Source: Chionoecetes opilio | Lineage: Eukaryota > Arthropoda > Malacostraca > Decapoda > Majidae | Assembly (NCBI GenBank): GCA_016584305.1 | Contig: JACEEZ010011953.1 | Span: 33,958 to 97,957 of the forward strand | Length of the DNA: 64,000 nucleotides | Reading direction: 5' to 3' | Part shown: positions 32,564-43,416 of the stretch, piece after piece | How the letters are laid out: the number at the start of each line of letters is the position of its first letter | Position numbering within the stretch: the first letter of the stretch is position 1 | The notes under the pieces: generated by a model | Seen by the model: only the letters and a program-made list of their open reading frames with translations | Databases searched by the model: none | What the model was told of the DNA's origin: nothing | Made by a program: the position numbers and the translations under genes

Positions 32564-32758
32564 CTCTCTGAATGTTATTTTCTTGGCATAGGTCTTGATG
32601 GCTGAGATGGCTGGTTCATAACCCACAGCCCTCCAGGTGTCCTTCTTGCTCTTGTAGGTGGTGGCCAACTTCTGCAGCTCCGAGGTGATGTGAGCATGGA
32701 GGCCCTTTTGGAGGGCCACCCGCTTGCTGCTTGAGAGCCGGGCACAGGCAAACTTTTC
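32564..32758 (-). CDS. Exon of DNA polymerase lambda-like gene (8-kDa domain)
   Basis: Minus strand, 195 nt = 65 codons, phase 0 at both ends. The acceptor is ttcttaaaaaattccag|GAAAAG and the donor is CAGAGAG|gtacgc. The peptide runs EKFACARLSSSK, HITSELQKLATTYKSKKD, then TWRAVGYEPAISAIKTY and AKKITFRE. This matches the start of the 8-kDa (dRP-lyase) domain of family X polymerases. The FACA-x-SSSK lead and WRA-x-GY-x-x-AI-x-A-x-K signature favour polymerase lambda over beta. The lyase lysine lies in the helix-hairpin-helix segment that would begin the next exon, which I do not find. The enzyme would fill gaps in base-excision repair and end joining in the nucleus. This is the only host exon I can support in the window. 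It is flanked by LINE-tail repeats on the acceptor side and a minisatellite on the donor side. Confidence 0.85.
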
Positions 32759-32765
32759 CTGGAAT

Positions 32766-32960
32766 TTTTTAAGAACATAAGAAAATAAGGAATCTACAAG
32801 AAGCCGAGAGACCTACACGTGGTAGTTCCTGTAATACATGTTTTGTGTGTTCAGTGCACAGTTCATAGCATGTAAGTAATTATGACATCATTAGCGATGC
32901 ATTAAAGAACATAAGAACATAAAAAAATAAGGAAGTTACAAGAGGCTGGGAGACCTACAC
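32766..32960. repeat. Two copies of a LINE-tail-like repeat
   Basis: agaacataagaaaataagga, then cta/tta caagaagccgagagacctac, occurs at 32771-32820. A second copy with small changes is at 32904-32957. The words resemble the 3' region of CR1-like elements. They lie in the intron 5' of the polymerase exon. Confidence 0.6.
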
Positions 32961-33140
32961 ACAGAGCTGGGCACTAAATACATTGAATGTATTTAAATAC
33001 TAAATACTAAATACATGGGAGAAATGTATTTAAATACCAAATACTAAATACATTGTACGAATGTACGTATTTAAATATTAAATACTAAATACATTAATTG
33101 TATTTAAATGCATTTGTAAATACATTTTAAATACACACAA
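32961..33140. repeat. AT-rich aaatactaaatacatt tandem-like repeat
   Basis: The word tatttaaatactaaatacat is repeated at irregular spacing, with inverted forms. It begins at gagctgggcactaaatac, which resembles the end of a hAT-type element, but no opposite end was found. Confidence 0.5.
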
Positions 33141-33505
33141 ATTTTAATGTCATGAATTAAATCATCAAGTTTCGAAAGTATTCACTTATTTAATTCTAAA
33201 ATCTCCATAGGCACAAAATTAGGAAATCTAAATTTCCAAACTTTCTTCTATTTGCAATATAAGTATGCATTCCTTTGATATTCTATAATCCATCTACGAC
33301 ACTATGGAATCCACTTCGTGACATAATGTTCGAGTTGCATTATCATCAGAAAAGTTTGCACACACTTTCAACACTATGAAATTCTTGGAGCTAAATACGC
33401 TATAGAAATGGCTGGAGGAAGCACCGCATACTAGTGACTGATGAGAACAGAATCCCAGACATGCTAACGGTGCTTATCAGACAGCAGGACAGGAACTGAA
33501 CTTGT

Positions 33506-33709
<204 letters not shown>

Positions 33710-34500
33710 TTGTCTTTCTACTCAGTTATTACTTAATTATTTTAACTAGTAACTAACACATTTATCTTTTAATAACAAGAATACAAAAAAAAATGTAGTC
33801 ATATTTTTTTCTTATTACCGATCATTAGTTTTATAAATTTATCGTAAATTCAATTTATAGTCTATCTGTTATTTCTTTCTTTTATGTGCCTTTATAGTTC
33901 ACACACTTCCTTATAGGGTGATGCAGGGTTTGCTAAGCATGACCCCGTGACCTGACCTGTCCCCCCCTTGAGGACTGTGGCCAGAGTGTGATGTAGAGTA
34001 GATGTGGAGAGTAAAACATAGTGTGATGTAGTTAATGGTTCACTTTTATTAGTGAAAATACATATAGGGGAAAATTATGCAGGTCGCTTCTGGGTTTAAC
34101 GGTTCTTTTATTTCAGTCATTTATAAATACTGGTACTGGAGGAGACAGGAGAGAAGAGATTGACGTATAATACTACCCAGTGGGCACAGGTGAAGGTTTT
34201 CATAACCATTCTGCGTCTAAATCTGGTGAAAACTTGTGAACTCGTAGATTCACCAGTAATTAATGGCTACTCCACGTGCAAATTTAGCTAACAAGCCCAC
34301 GTGAAGAAAATGGACATTTAATCATCGTGAAATAGACGTCGTGTCTACATCCTACATCTATCTATAAGAAAACATTTTTTTTGCTCCACACGCAGGCAAG
34401 ATTGTAGACATATAAATGATCATTAAAAAGGTTTAATACTTGAAACGGTAATGCGCCCTCCATATTGTTTCTATATGATAATATACTCATGTTTCGTCCA
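33710..34500. other. No gene; fragment of family Q
   Basis: At about 34132-34175 the words ctggaggagacaggagagaa and gagattgacgtata match the interior of family Q (18047-18085). The rest is unrecognised AT-rich sequence. Confidence 0.5.
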
Positions 34501-34504
34501 TATT

Positions 34505-35400
34505 ATGTACTAGCCGCAAAGCCGCCCTCCGGGCGGCCTTTTTGGCTAGCTCCTGCGGAGGGCTATTGGTGGGCCTTCGGCCCACCACCTGTGTTTGATG
34601 GGCCTTCGGCCCACCAAACACAGACTCTCCAGATAGCCCCTTCTAACTTTCCTGAAATCATGGATGTAGAAATGTATGTATTAACGCCAACCCATTCACA
34701 TCATAGCCCCTTCTAACTTTCCTGAAAGCAAAGCCGCCCTCCGGGCGGACTTTTTGGCTAGCTCCTGCGGAGGGCTATTGGCTACGGCCCACCACCTGTG
34801 TTTGGTGGGCCGAAGGCCCACCAAACACAGACTCTCCAGATACCCATTACCCACCACCTCGGCCCACCAAACACAGACTCTCCAGATAGCCCCTTCTAAC
34901 TTTCCTGAAATGTATGTATTCCCCCCACCCATTCACTCACCCATTACCCATCACCCCCCACCCATTCCCTCACCCATTACCCATCACCATACACCCATTC
35001 ACTCACCCATTACCCATCACCACACACCCATTCACTCACCCATTACCCATCACCCCCCACCTATTCCCTCACCCATCACCCCCCACCCATTCACTCACCC
35101 ATCACCCCACACCCATTACCCATCACCCCACCCATTCACTCACCTATTACCCATCACCCTACATCAAGGTTTCCTCAATTCTCGCAACCCACTTTTTTTT
35201 CTTCACAGTTCTCGCTAATAGGCTGAAAAAAAAGAAAAAAAAAAGTGATCGGATCATCCTATAAGTGGGCTTAAAACCTTCTCCTGGTCAATCTGATTCC
35301 AAAACGGTGACATATGATGGGATTCCGCCACAGGGGGTGGCACCTATCGCGGACAGACAGACAGACACACACACACACACACACACACTTTCGCTTATAT
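34505..35400 (+). repeat. GC-hairpin/CCCATTCACTCA interspersed repeat, copy 2
   Basis: Order of parts: tagccgcaaagccgccctcc hairpin; ggtgggccttcggcccacc hairpins; cacagactctccagatagcc; ctttcctgaaatcatggatg; the cccattcactcacccattac minisatellite (34915-35160); aaggtttcctcaattctcgc; tcggatcatcctataag; cacctatcgcggacagacag; (AC)n; tttcgcttatattatta. The first module is repeated internally (34505-34700 and 34730-34910). The CAGACAG-(AC)n-TTTCGCTTATATTATTA end recurs in every copy and looks like a genuine 3' terminus, suggesting retroposition or another end-specific process. No coding capacity is present. Confidence 0.85.
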
Positions 35401-35404
35401 TATT

Positions 35405-35556
35405 ACTAGCCGCAAAGCCGCCCTCCGGGCGCCCTTTTTGGCTAGCTCCTGCGGAGGGCTATTGGTGGGCCTTCGGCCCACCAAACACAGACTCTCCAGA
35501 TAGCCCCTTCTAGCTTTCCTATCATGGATGTAGAAATGTATGTATTAACGCCACCA
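35405..35556 (+). repeat. Same interspersed repeat, copy 3, left part (split by hAT)
   Basis: tagccgcaaagccgccctcc through tgtattaacgccacca. The sequence stops where the hAT terminal repeat begins at 35557 and resumes at 43417 with cgccaatccattcaca. The uninterrupted copy 2 shows the empty-site form attaacgccaacccattcac. Confidence 0.88.
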
Positions 35557-35907
35557 CAGGGCCGGATTTAGACCTGTGGAGGCCCCTGGGCAGCCTCTGT
35601 GTGGGGGCCCCCTTTCATTACAAAATTTTACAAAGTATGAGATGCCGAGCAGCTGGGGGGTCCGGGGATTTTTTTTGAAATTTTAGCCTTTTTAGGAGCA
35701 TTTTGAAACAATCAGCATAGCTAAATTGAGAAAGTATATTAACTTTAGCAATGTATACAATAGAGAAGGGATTGATTATCAGTCATATTTATAAGCAAAG
35801 TAAGCAATAGCTACAACACTAGTCTGAATATCTATGATGCATATCTACATTTTCCATTTATCTGCAAATGAACAAATAAATTTTACAATACCAGTAGCTA
35901 CCTTTAA

Positions 35908-38073
35908 TTACAGAACTGGCAGTGGCACTTTACGAAATCTAGCCCTTGCAAAGTTTTTGATCAAATCATGGAAGTCAGTTTCTCTGAGGATGTCATATTC
36001 AATGCTCATCAAAGCTAGGTGGCTAAGCCTGTCATGACACATTGTAGTACGAAGTCTGTTTTTGATAAATTTCATTTTACTGAAAGAACGTTCTCCAGAA
36101 CAATTTGTAACCATGAGCACCAAGTACATCCGCAACATTATTTCAACATTTGGAAATGTATCTACAACATTCTTGCATATCAACAGCTTGTAAAGGAAAT
36201 GTGCCCTCCCTTTCTCTACATCTTCGTCTTTGAGAAATTGAGTAAAGAAGGCTACAAACTGCACTAGTTCAACTCCAAGTGTTTGATCCAGATCATTCTT
36301 GTACTCAGCAACCAATTTCGCAGCAGCTGCTTCAATTTCATCACAATTCAATGATTGCAGTTTATCCAAGAATCCAAAAAGTGAACAGATTTCTTCGTAG
36401 GCCTTCAACCGTTGATCCAGTGAACTCAGGAACTGATCAATTGCTGTAAGGAAATTCTGTATGCGAAATGCTTCTGACTGAGAGTGATGCTTCTTCAGAT
36501 CGTCCATAATCCAATGGATTGAGTAGGACATTACGTTGGCGCTTACGTGTCTGTAAATATTCCTCGGTTCCTGACAATTATTTCCCCTTCTCCTCATAAA
36601 CATGGAAGCGATCTCGTTTTTCACGTACAAAACATTCCAAGGACTTCAACATTGCGACTGCTGTGTTCAACTCAAGTTTTGGATCTTGCAATGCGTGGCT
36701 TGTGGCATCAACTCTACAAGAATGTCATGCCAAAAAACAGCATAAATGGCTGTCTCTAGCTTGCCCATCTTTTCAAGGAGACCGCTGGCTTCATAACGAG
36801 TTTTTCTCATCTCATTCTCATCTCTAGTTATTTTAGCAAGTACTTCACGGATTGGAACATATCCTTGGACAATTGCTTTCACTGCAACAGCTCGACAGGA
36901 CCATCTTGCTGTAGAAATCCTCTTTGGTACAGACACTGGGCCAGATTCTACATTTTTCAGTAAATCGCTAAGAATTGCATAACGACGTGTAGAAGCTGTG
37001 AAGAACACATAAATGGCCTCTAGAAAATAAAAAAATGAGATAGCTGCTTGACAACATTCAGCTGCAGCTTTTCCAACCAGGTTTAATGAGTGACCTGCAC
37101 AAGGTATCCAAACTGCATGATGATTTTTAGCTGCAACTTTGACTTGCAGACCATTGTATCTCCCACTCATAGATGTTGCATTATCATATGATTGCCCACG
37201 ACAATTTTGAATGTCAATATCATAGTCTGTTAGAAATTTCATCAAACCTTCAAACATTTCTTGAGCCTTGTGTCCTTGATTTGGTAAATTTTTTACAAAT
37301 CTCTCTACAGGTGTATCATGCTCCATGTATCTGAAGATCAGTGTTAGTTGATCAACATGACCTTCATCAGGCGTTGAATCGAGATAAATTGAGTAATATT
37401 TTGACAGCTTTATACATGCAATTATTTCCTTGAGTACTTCATTGCCTATTAGTCTGATGATTTTTTCACAGATGGTTGAAGATAAATAGTTTGTATGGCC
37501 ACTGCCTCGACTGGCATGATTATGTAGTATGTGTTGCCTGAGGAAATCATCATACTCGGCCAAAAGCTCTAACAATCCTAAATAATTTCCATTATGAGGA
37601 GATCCAATTATTTCATCATCTCCTCGAAGAGCTAGGCCTCTTTCACATAAAAATTTCAACACACTAATCAGTCGTTTCAAAAGACTACACCAATACTGCT
37701 CAACTTGATCCACTTGTGTTGTTAGCTTTGAGTCTACACCTCCAACTCTCATTGCACGACTTGTTGCTGACAAAACTGCTTGAATGTGATCCTTTGATTG
37801 TTCATGGACAGCAACCCTATTGGCGTGTTTCCAGTCACAGAACCCATCAGATGTGAACTGAGATCTCGAAACACCCATTAGCTTGCAATAGAAGCAGTAG
37901 ACCCGCCCATTTTCTGGAGATAGACATAGCCAAGAACGCTTTGTAACTTCCCCATTTCGATTCCTTCGCTCAAACATACCTGGTGTGCATTTGCTACTGA
38001 CATTTTTTGCGTCTTTTTGGATTGCTGAATTAGCTTTCAAAAATGTTGCATCACTGTGGTGGACTCTCAGCAC
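35908..38073 (-). pseudogene. hAT transposase (ZMYM/DUF4371-like), two frameshifts
   Basis: The minus strand from about 38073 gives a TTF-type zinc finger (CLSPENGRVYCFYCKLM ... DWKHANRVAVHE, about residues 50-95 of the visible frame). A DUF4371/RNase H-like core follows (KYYSIYLDSTPDEG, QSYDNATSMSGRYNG, CAGHSLNLVGKAA). After frameshifts near 36690 and 36600 comes the hAT dimerisation domain (NCSGERSFSKMKFIKNRLR, LSHLALMSIE). The 36600-36690 segment is readable in the third frame (DPKLELNTAVAMLKSLE), so only two single-base lesions separate this from a continuous protein. No clear ATG remains: the N-terminus is lost at about 38075, where piggyBac-derived sequence begins. It would catalyse hAT cut-and-paste transposition. 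Confidence 0.92.
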
Positions 38074-38124
38074 CTTTCTCTTTTTCTTCTGTTTTTCTTT
38101 TACTTTTTGATCTATCTATGTATG

Positions 38125-38321
38125 TATGGATCATCCATACCTGTGGCTACACAAGGAAGCACAAGGAAAAGATGCAGAGGATGTTACGAAAAGATATCAC
38201 TAGGAGAAGGATACATGGTGGCCTCAAACAAGGCTAGAAGAGTTCTTCTGCAGTGCATGTGATGGTCAGCCACATCTCTGCCTTTCATGTTTCAATGAAA
38301 AATATGCCTCATACTAAGGAA
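38125..38321 (+). pseudogene. piggyBac transposase C-terminal cysteine-rich domain
   Basis: The plus strand reads RCRGCYEKIS, then EGYMVASNKARRVLLQC. After one frame change near 38262 it reads CDGQPHLCLSCFNEKYASY and a stop (38319-38321). The C-x2-C ... C-x2-C-D-x4-L-C-x2-C-F pattern is the zinc-binding tail that ends many piggyBac transposases. Nothing upstream of the tail remains; it abuts the truncated hAT N-terminus. The downstream sequence may run to gcagttaatgtgttaa (38950-38963), a plausible piggyBac end at a TTAA. Confidence 0.75.
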
Positions 38322-38989
38322 AATGCATGGAAAATTGGGAAACGATTACACATTCGGATAATTAAATTTAGCTTTTTATTAATTTTTGTTTACGGAACAA
38401 ATTTCGTGAGTTTTATGGTATTTTCTTCTACAGTTAATTGCTGCTGCATTATGTAATGATTGTAATTTGCTTGTAAGATGAATACACCTTACAAGCTTTG
38501 TGTTACAAAGTTTTATATGCATTTTGGAAGCATGTATTGTTATACATAATATTATCTTATCAATGCATCTAATTTCAATGTTTAATTTTTGTTTTATATG
38601 CAAAGAATGCATTCGCATGTTTTATTTGATAACTGCTTTATTTTCAGATTGATTATAATGCTTATAGGATCACTTTATCATATGAAAACATAATAAAAAA
38701 TAAAAAATTGATGAACAAGGAAAAAGGATTTTTGGGCTAATCATAATTAACTAATTTGCACAATTATGAGTATTTTTTATTACCTGATATCGTTGCAAGA
38801 CATTTATAGCCATAACAAATACAAATGTACATAACAATTGGTTATGTACTCATGTTTGCAAAAGTTTTTAATAAGGGTTATTCGGGCCACGGATGTACCA
38901 ATTCGCAAAGAAGGGAAAATCTGTTCGGTACACCGGTGGCCCAATACGCAGTTAATGTGTTAAAATCCCACTGTAGTGATCATCCATAC

Positions 38990-40605
38990 CCCTAGAAGGG
39001 GAAACTGGGGTCACCAGGACCCTAGAAAATCACGCGCGAACTTGTTTCTTGGTGTTCTGGCGTGACGCGGCCCACTAGCCACGAGTTTGGGTGAGGGAAA
39101 GGCAGTCTACACCCACCTCTCATCGAGTACACACGTACAAGCCCGAAGCTCCGCCCCTCGCAGCCCTATCAGCCCTTATGGGTCATATTGACCCAGTCAT
39201 TCACCTTGTAAGGTAAGCTCTTTCGTTCTCGCTTTTTTTTGCTTTCGTGATTGTGCAAGCTATATTGACGGATGGATTTACGGTGTATTAGGCTTATATG
39301 ATTGACATATAAATTCCCCAGCTTCCCATAACAATTTGATAAGCATTTGACCCCAGGAACTATTTTTTATGCACATTTTTCCTAATTCTGGATTTTCTCT
39401 CTTTTGAATAGTCCCGCGATGACCGACCCCAAGAACCTCTCCGATGATCAAATAGCGGCTCTGTTCGACCAACTCGACACCACCGAGAATGGCGACATCG
39501 AATTCGTCGACTGTGGGTCTGATGTGACCATTGAACCCCTTTTAGAGCCCATGGGAGACCTGTACGAGCCGGATTATGAGTCAGAAGACGAGGGTGATGA
39601 GGCCAATAGAAGGGGCCCTGCCTCCCCCTATGACGTCGACGACCCCCCCTCCCCCGTCCTCAACCCACCCTCGCCATACGACTCTGACTCTCCCGCGCAC
39701 TCCCCACGTGCTAGCACACCATCTCCAGAGGCCACAGCCCCCACAGCCCCTCGTGCAGCCCCTGCCACACCTCCTGTAGCCCCTGCCGCCCCTGCCACAC
39801 CTCCTGTAGCCCTTCCTGTAGCCCCTGCCGCCCCTGCAGCCCCTGCAATTGACCCTCTATACATGTTTCCTGGGCCAGGAGACACGGTACTGTCCATTGA
39901 TGGCCAAACAGTATGGACCAAGAAACCGCCAGGGCCAGCACGAGTGTCCAAGCGGAAGAGGTCCTCGCAGGCATACGTGGAGGGGCCGACACCGGACACC
40001 TTCTTAGCCAACACTATGCCCGATATCTTCCTGCTGTTTTTGGACGAGACCATGTAGACTAAAAAGTCACTAAATATCCATTTTTTTTGGCCAAATTTAC
40101 TTATTATACACGTGTCTATGCAATTACAGAGTTTCAGAACAATAAACCATGTTTCAGGGCCTCTTTTGGGGTTTTAGGTGAAAGTATACAAAATGGTGTG
40201 ATTTGGTTTGACTAAAAAGTACCTCTCTTTTGTTTCTTCCATATCGTCTCGATCCTGGGGTGTACGCCCTCCACGTTCTAGGAAAGACTTACCCCATCAT
40301 CAGGCCTTCATGCTGCGATGTTTCAGAAAAATCGGTCGGTAATTTATTTTTATTTGATTTTATTAGTGGACACCATTTTTTGGGCTGGATAATTCGGAAA
40401 ACGAGTGCCTCAACACGTAACTACTCAGGAAATACACTTACAAATGTAATATTAAGCTAGAATAATGATGTATGTATACAACGAAACCCTTTTGGGCATC
40501 AATAAAGCATCATAAATATTTTATTCCATTATTTCCCCGCGGGGGGTCATTGAGACCCCCGTTTCAGCTTTGTGTAACGCTCCGGGGGGGTTTCCCCTTC
40601 TAGGG
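38990..40605 (+). mobile_element. 1.6-kb piggyBac-type element (internally deleted)
   Basis: The left end ccctagaaggggaaac (38990) matches the inverted right end gtttccccttctaggg (to 40605), followed by TTAA (40606-40609). CCCTAG termini and TTAA targets are the piggyBac hallmark. The left flank reads atac rather than ttaa, so that target copy is mutated or was lost. It contains the transposase N-terminus only. Confidence 0.85.
39419..40057 (+). CDS. Truncated piggyBac transposase N-terminal protein (212 aa)
   Basis: Start ATG at 39419. The upstream ttg at 39404 in the same frame is not used here, because the peptide from the ATG (MTDPKNLSDDQIAALFDQ) is a typical piggyBac start. Domains: an acidic N-terminal region (residues 1-65, LYEPDYESEDEGDEA); a Pro/Ala-rich stretch of APATPPVAP-type repeats (about 100-145); a basic patch (RVSKRKR); and TPDTFLANTMPDIFLLFLDE, which resembles the entry to the piggyBac DDE domain. 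The frame ends three residues later, so no catalytic aspartates are encoded. The protein could not cut DNA but retains the part that precedes the catalytic core. Confidence 0.8.
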   Translation: MTDPKNLSDDQIAALFDQLDTTENGDIEFVDCGSDVTIEPLLEPMGDLYEPDYESEDEGDEANRRGPASPYDVDDPPSPVLNPPSPYDSDSPAHSPRASTPSPEATAPTAPRAAPATPPVAPAAPATPPVALPVAPAAPAAPAIDPLYMFPGPGDTVLSIDGQTVWTKKPPGPARVSKRKRSSQAYVEGPTPDTFLANTMPDIFLLFLDETM

Positions 40606-40888
40606 TTAAGATGATACGACGCCACTTTTATGTAAACAAACACTTACGTCAGTCTGTGACATATGAGTTCACTTTCATTACTTCATTTCATCACATATAG
40701 ACATATCTCAGTATTCTGTGCCTTACTAGCACACTCTTTGTGTATTCATGGACACCAGAAATCATTAATTGGTACCGTAGATAACAGTGAAGTCGCCACC
40801 TACATTGAAGTCGCCAGGCGCCAAATATTACGAATTACAGCATCACTACTGATTTTTATGTGCCACTGAAAATGATACACAGTAGTTT

Positions 40889-42456
40889 CCCAGCAAACAC
40901 AAAGACGGAGGGCCTCCGGAGGCCCTCCGTATGTCTTACCGGCGGCCCGACGGAAGTGTACGACGTAGGGCCGCTGGGAATTTGCTCAGAGGCTCACCGG
41001 CGGGCCGCTCCCAGCGGCCCGCCGTAGGGCATATGACCATTTGCCGCTGTTATATTAACTGATTGAGGAATATTTATAGTTATACTTTCTAAGTATATTG
41101 CAGGTATAGTAATGTTTTAAGGGGTGTTGCACAACCCATTAGCCGATTAATAGACTAATGGGCTGTTCAACACTTATAAAAACATTACTATATAATGCAA
41201 TAGCTTAAAAAATTTAACCAGAAATATTCCTATGTCGTTATCCAGTAATACGATGAAAAGGAGATTGCCATGATCATAATTGCTACGGACGTTGTTTATT
41301 TCACAAGTACAAAAGCATTTTCGTTATTGGGTTTACATGCTGGTGTACGTGGAACACTGAACGGCTATGTAGAAGGATATAGGTTGCGGCGAACAACATA
41401 ACAACATCCACCCACTCGTGCGTTTTCCACCTAACTGATTATTTTCACTCACTGACACAGCGCCCGGCACCGTCGAGGAATTCCTAAAAAAACGTGTCGT
41501 ACTGCAATTATTTATATTATTCAGTCTATTTCGATATAATGAAGGAGCGAAAACATGTTATAACTAAGTTCTCATTATGTTATCGACTGGTTAAGGGTGA
41601 CAATTTAGGCCTTTTGTGGGTTTTTAACCCTTTGTAAAGGCTATCGTACGTCTGGCAGTTTAGTGCATTGATAGCTGGGAAAAAAATTCAAATAATATTC
41701 TATTCTAAATCATGATATTATTCATATGTTAACTCCATCATCTACATATTCCATGTTAGGTGTACCGTTGAGTATTGATATGTGTTGATAATATGTTGGA
41801 AGTTATTGAAATAATTGGGAAAATATGACCTTGTGTTATTCCGTTATAATCTTCGCCGCGGTTAATCAAGTGTTATTTTTATATGATAAACACACAGACA
41901 AACTGATAACCTTTTTCCATGTAAACTCCTTCCTATGTACGTATCTCATCTTTATTTCTATGTATCTCTGGGTGTTCCTGATTAAGCTGGAAATATTTGA
42001 AATAAACTGAAATATGATAATTTCTATAAACTATTATAAAAACTTTTATAACAATTTGTAATAGCTTGAACAGGCCTAATAATAGTGATGGTACCGATAT
42101 TGAGATACTATGTATATTGCTGAGTTAATATATCTAATATGAAATGAATATTTCCCACTTACAAATACGTACCAGCGCCCAGCGGGCCTCCGGAGGATTG
42201 ACGTCAAGTTGCCGCTGCTTGTCACTACTGATGTAATACTACATCAAGATAATCATATAACTGTTGTTTCAAAATGTTTACACATAGAAATATTCAATTC
42301 TTGAAATTCTGTACATTAATTTTCAACATAGTAAATTATCCCCTCTGAAAATACACCAGCGGGCCTTCGGAGGGCTGACGGAGGTAAATTTGCCGCCGGC
42401 GGCCGCCGTTCGCCGCTCTACGGCCTACGTCGGCCCGCCGGTGATGGTTAGCTGGG
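40889..42456. mobile_element. Non-autonomous DNA element with GC-rich palindromic ends
   Basis: Starts cccagcaaac and ends gttagctggg, so the ends pair imperfectly. A perfect 26-bp palindrome (40905-40930, acggagggcctcc and complement) is followed by several ggcgggccg/ccgcccgcc words, mirrored at 42176-42230 and 42358-42445. No ORF is recognisable. The target duplication is unclear. Confidence 0.5.
41065..41231. repeat. ~165-bp imperfect palindrome (MITE-like)
   Basis: Left gaggaatattta ... gtaatgtttt ... acaacccattag pairs with ctaatgggctgt ... aaaacattac ... agaaatattcct, centre near 41145. It is AT-rich and has no ORF. It sits inside the larger GC-palindrome element. Confidence 0.75.
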
Positions 42457-43416
42457 TTATATCATGGCTGTATAATCTACCCTGTTTCAGCGTTGTTTTA
42501 TGCTTTGTATCTGCAAGTATAACTGTTGCGCATTTTGCTTCTCACGTTTTTCTTCGCGCGATGACAGACAGTAAGCAGTAGCTTTTCGGGCGACAGGACA
42601 CAAGACTTGCCAGATCTTTCAAACTTGAATAAATTTGTTTTCACGTTGGCAGAGGAATTTTTATATATCCAAGCATCTTCCGCAGCTAATATATATAGAG
42701 ACTTGTTTTACTTTACCTCTAATTTCCCTGAATTCCCCAGAGTGGCGACTCAACTGTTGGGTTAAAATACTAGCTGGCGACTTTACTGTAGTAGGTATAG
42801 TGAGGTCGCCACTCGGTTTTATTTTTGTAATTTGTTCATTTATAGCCCTAATATGACACAGATGAAGACACAAAATGACAAGACTTTCCAGATAGACCCT
42901 TCTAACTGTCCTGAAATCATGGATGTACAAATGTAAGTATTAACGCCACCACACGTCTGTAAATAACAAAGAAACGTAGAACTGGCGACTTCACTGTTAT
43001 CTACGGTAGCGAAATATTACATCGAAAATGAAAAAATACCAAAAAACTTACCTCAAAATCAGCCACGGGTCGCTCATTAAACCCCTTAATCAGCTGCGTG
43101 TGCCCGTTTTCCCTAATATCTGTTAGAGGGCGACCATTCTAAACCTAGAAATGTGGCCATGGGCAACACTACCGCTATAGGCAGTTGGATATAAGATAAA
43201 TTATTAATTTGATTATAAATTAAGGCCTCTTGATTAAAAAATATTTATTATAAAAATATACAAGGAAGTATTAAGTAAATAAATAAATAAGAACAAAAAA
43301 TATAATATGTGAAGACCCCAGGCCCCAGTTTGGCAGATTGCCCCATTTTGTGGGCCCCCTGATTGTGGGGGCCCCTGGGCAGCTGCCCACTATGCCCACT
43401 CCTAAATCCGGCCCTG

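Larger units (their letters stand above)
40773..43008. repeat. Perfect 26-bp inverted repeat pair enclosing 2.2 kb
   Basis: taccgtagataacagtgaag then tcgcca (40773-40798) is matched exactly in reverse complement at 42983-43008. Related words (gtgaagtcgcca, ggtcgccact, tggcgacttta) recur inside both ends (40785-40820, 42760-42820). They frame the GC-palindrome element at 40889-42456. This could be an older element carrying a younger one. Confidence 0.65.
35557..43416. mobile_element. 7.86-kb hAT transposon with nested insertions
   Basis: The terminal repeat cagggccggatttag (35557-35571) and its exact complement ctaaatccggccctg (43402-43416) start with the hAT-type CAGGG. Subterminal ggcccctgggcagc occurs at both ends. 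The flanking 8-bp sequences cgccacca and cgccaatc fit a diverged 8-bp target duplication, and the interrupted host repeat confirms the boundaries. The element carries its transposase (minus, 35908-38073). A large block of foreign elements (about 38.1-43.0 kb) sits where the transposase N-terminus and its upstream region should be. Confidence 0.9.

Noticed and set aside
31844..32719. 291-aa ORF as a novel Tyr/Thr/His repeat protein
   Set aside because: The C-terminal part is the 19-bp intronic minisatellite; only the part matching the polymerase exon is supported, and a donor site separates them.
34515..34550. Bacterial intrinsic terminator (GC hairpin followed by T run)
   Set aside because: It resembles one, but it is part of a repeated eukaryotic element and no bacterial genes are present.
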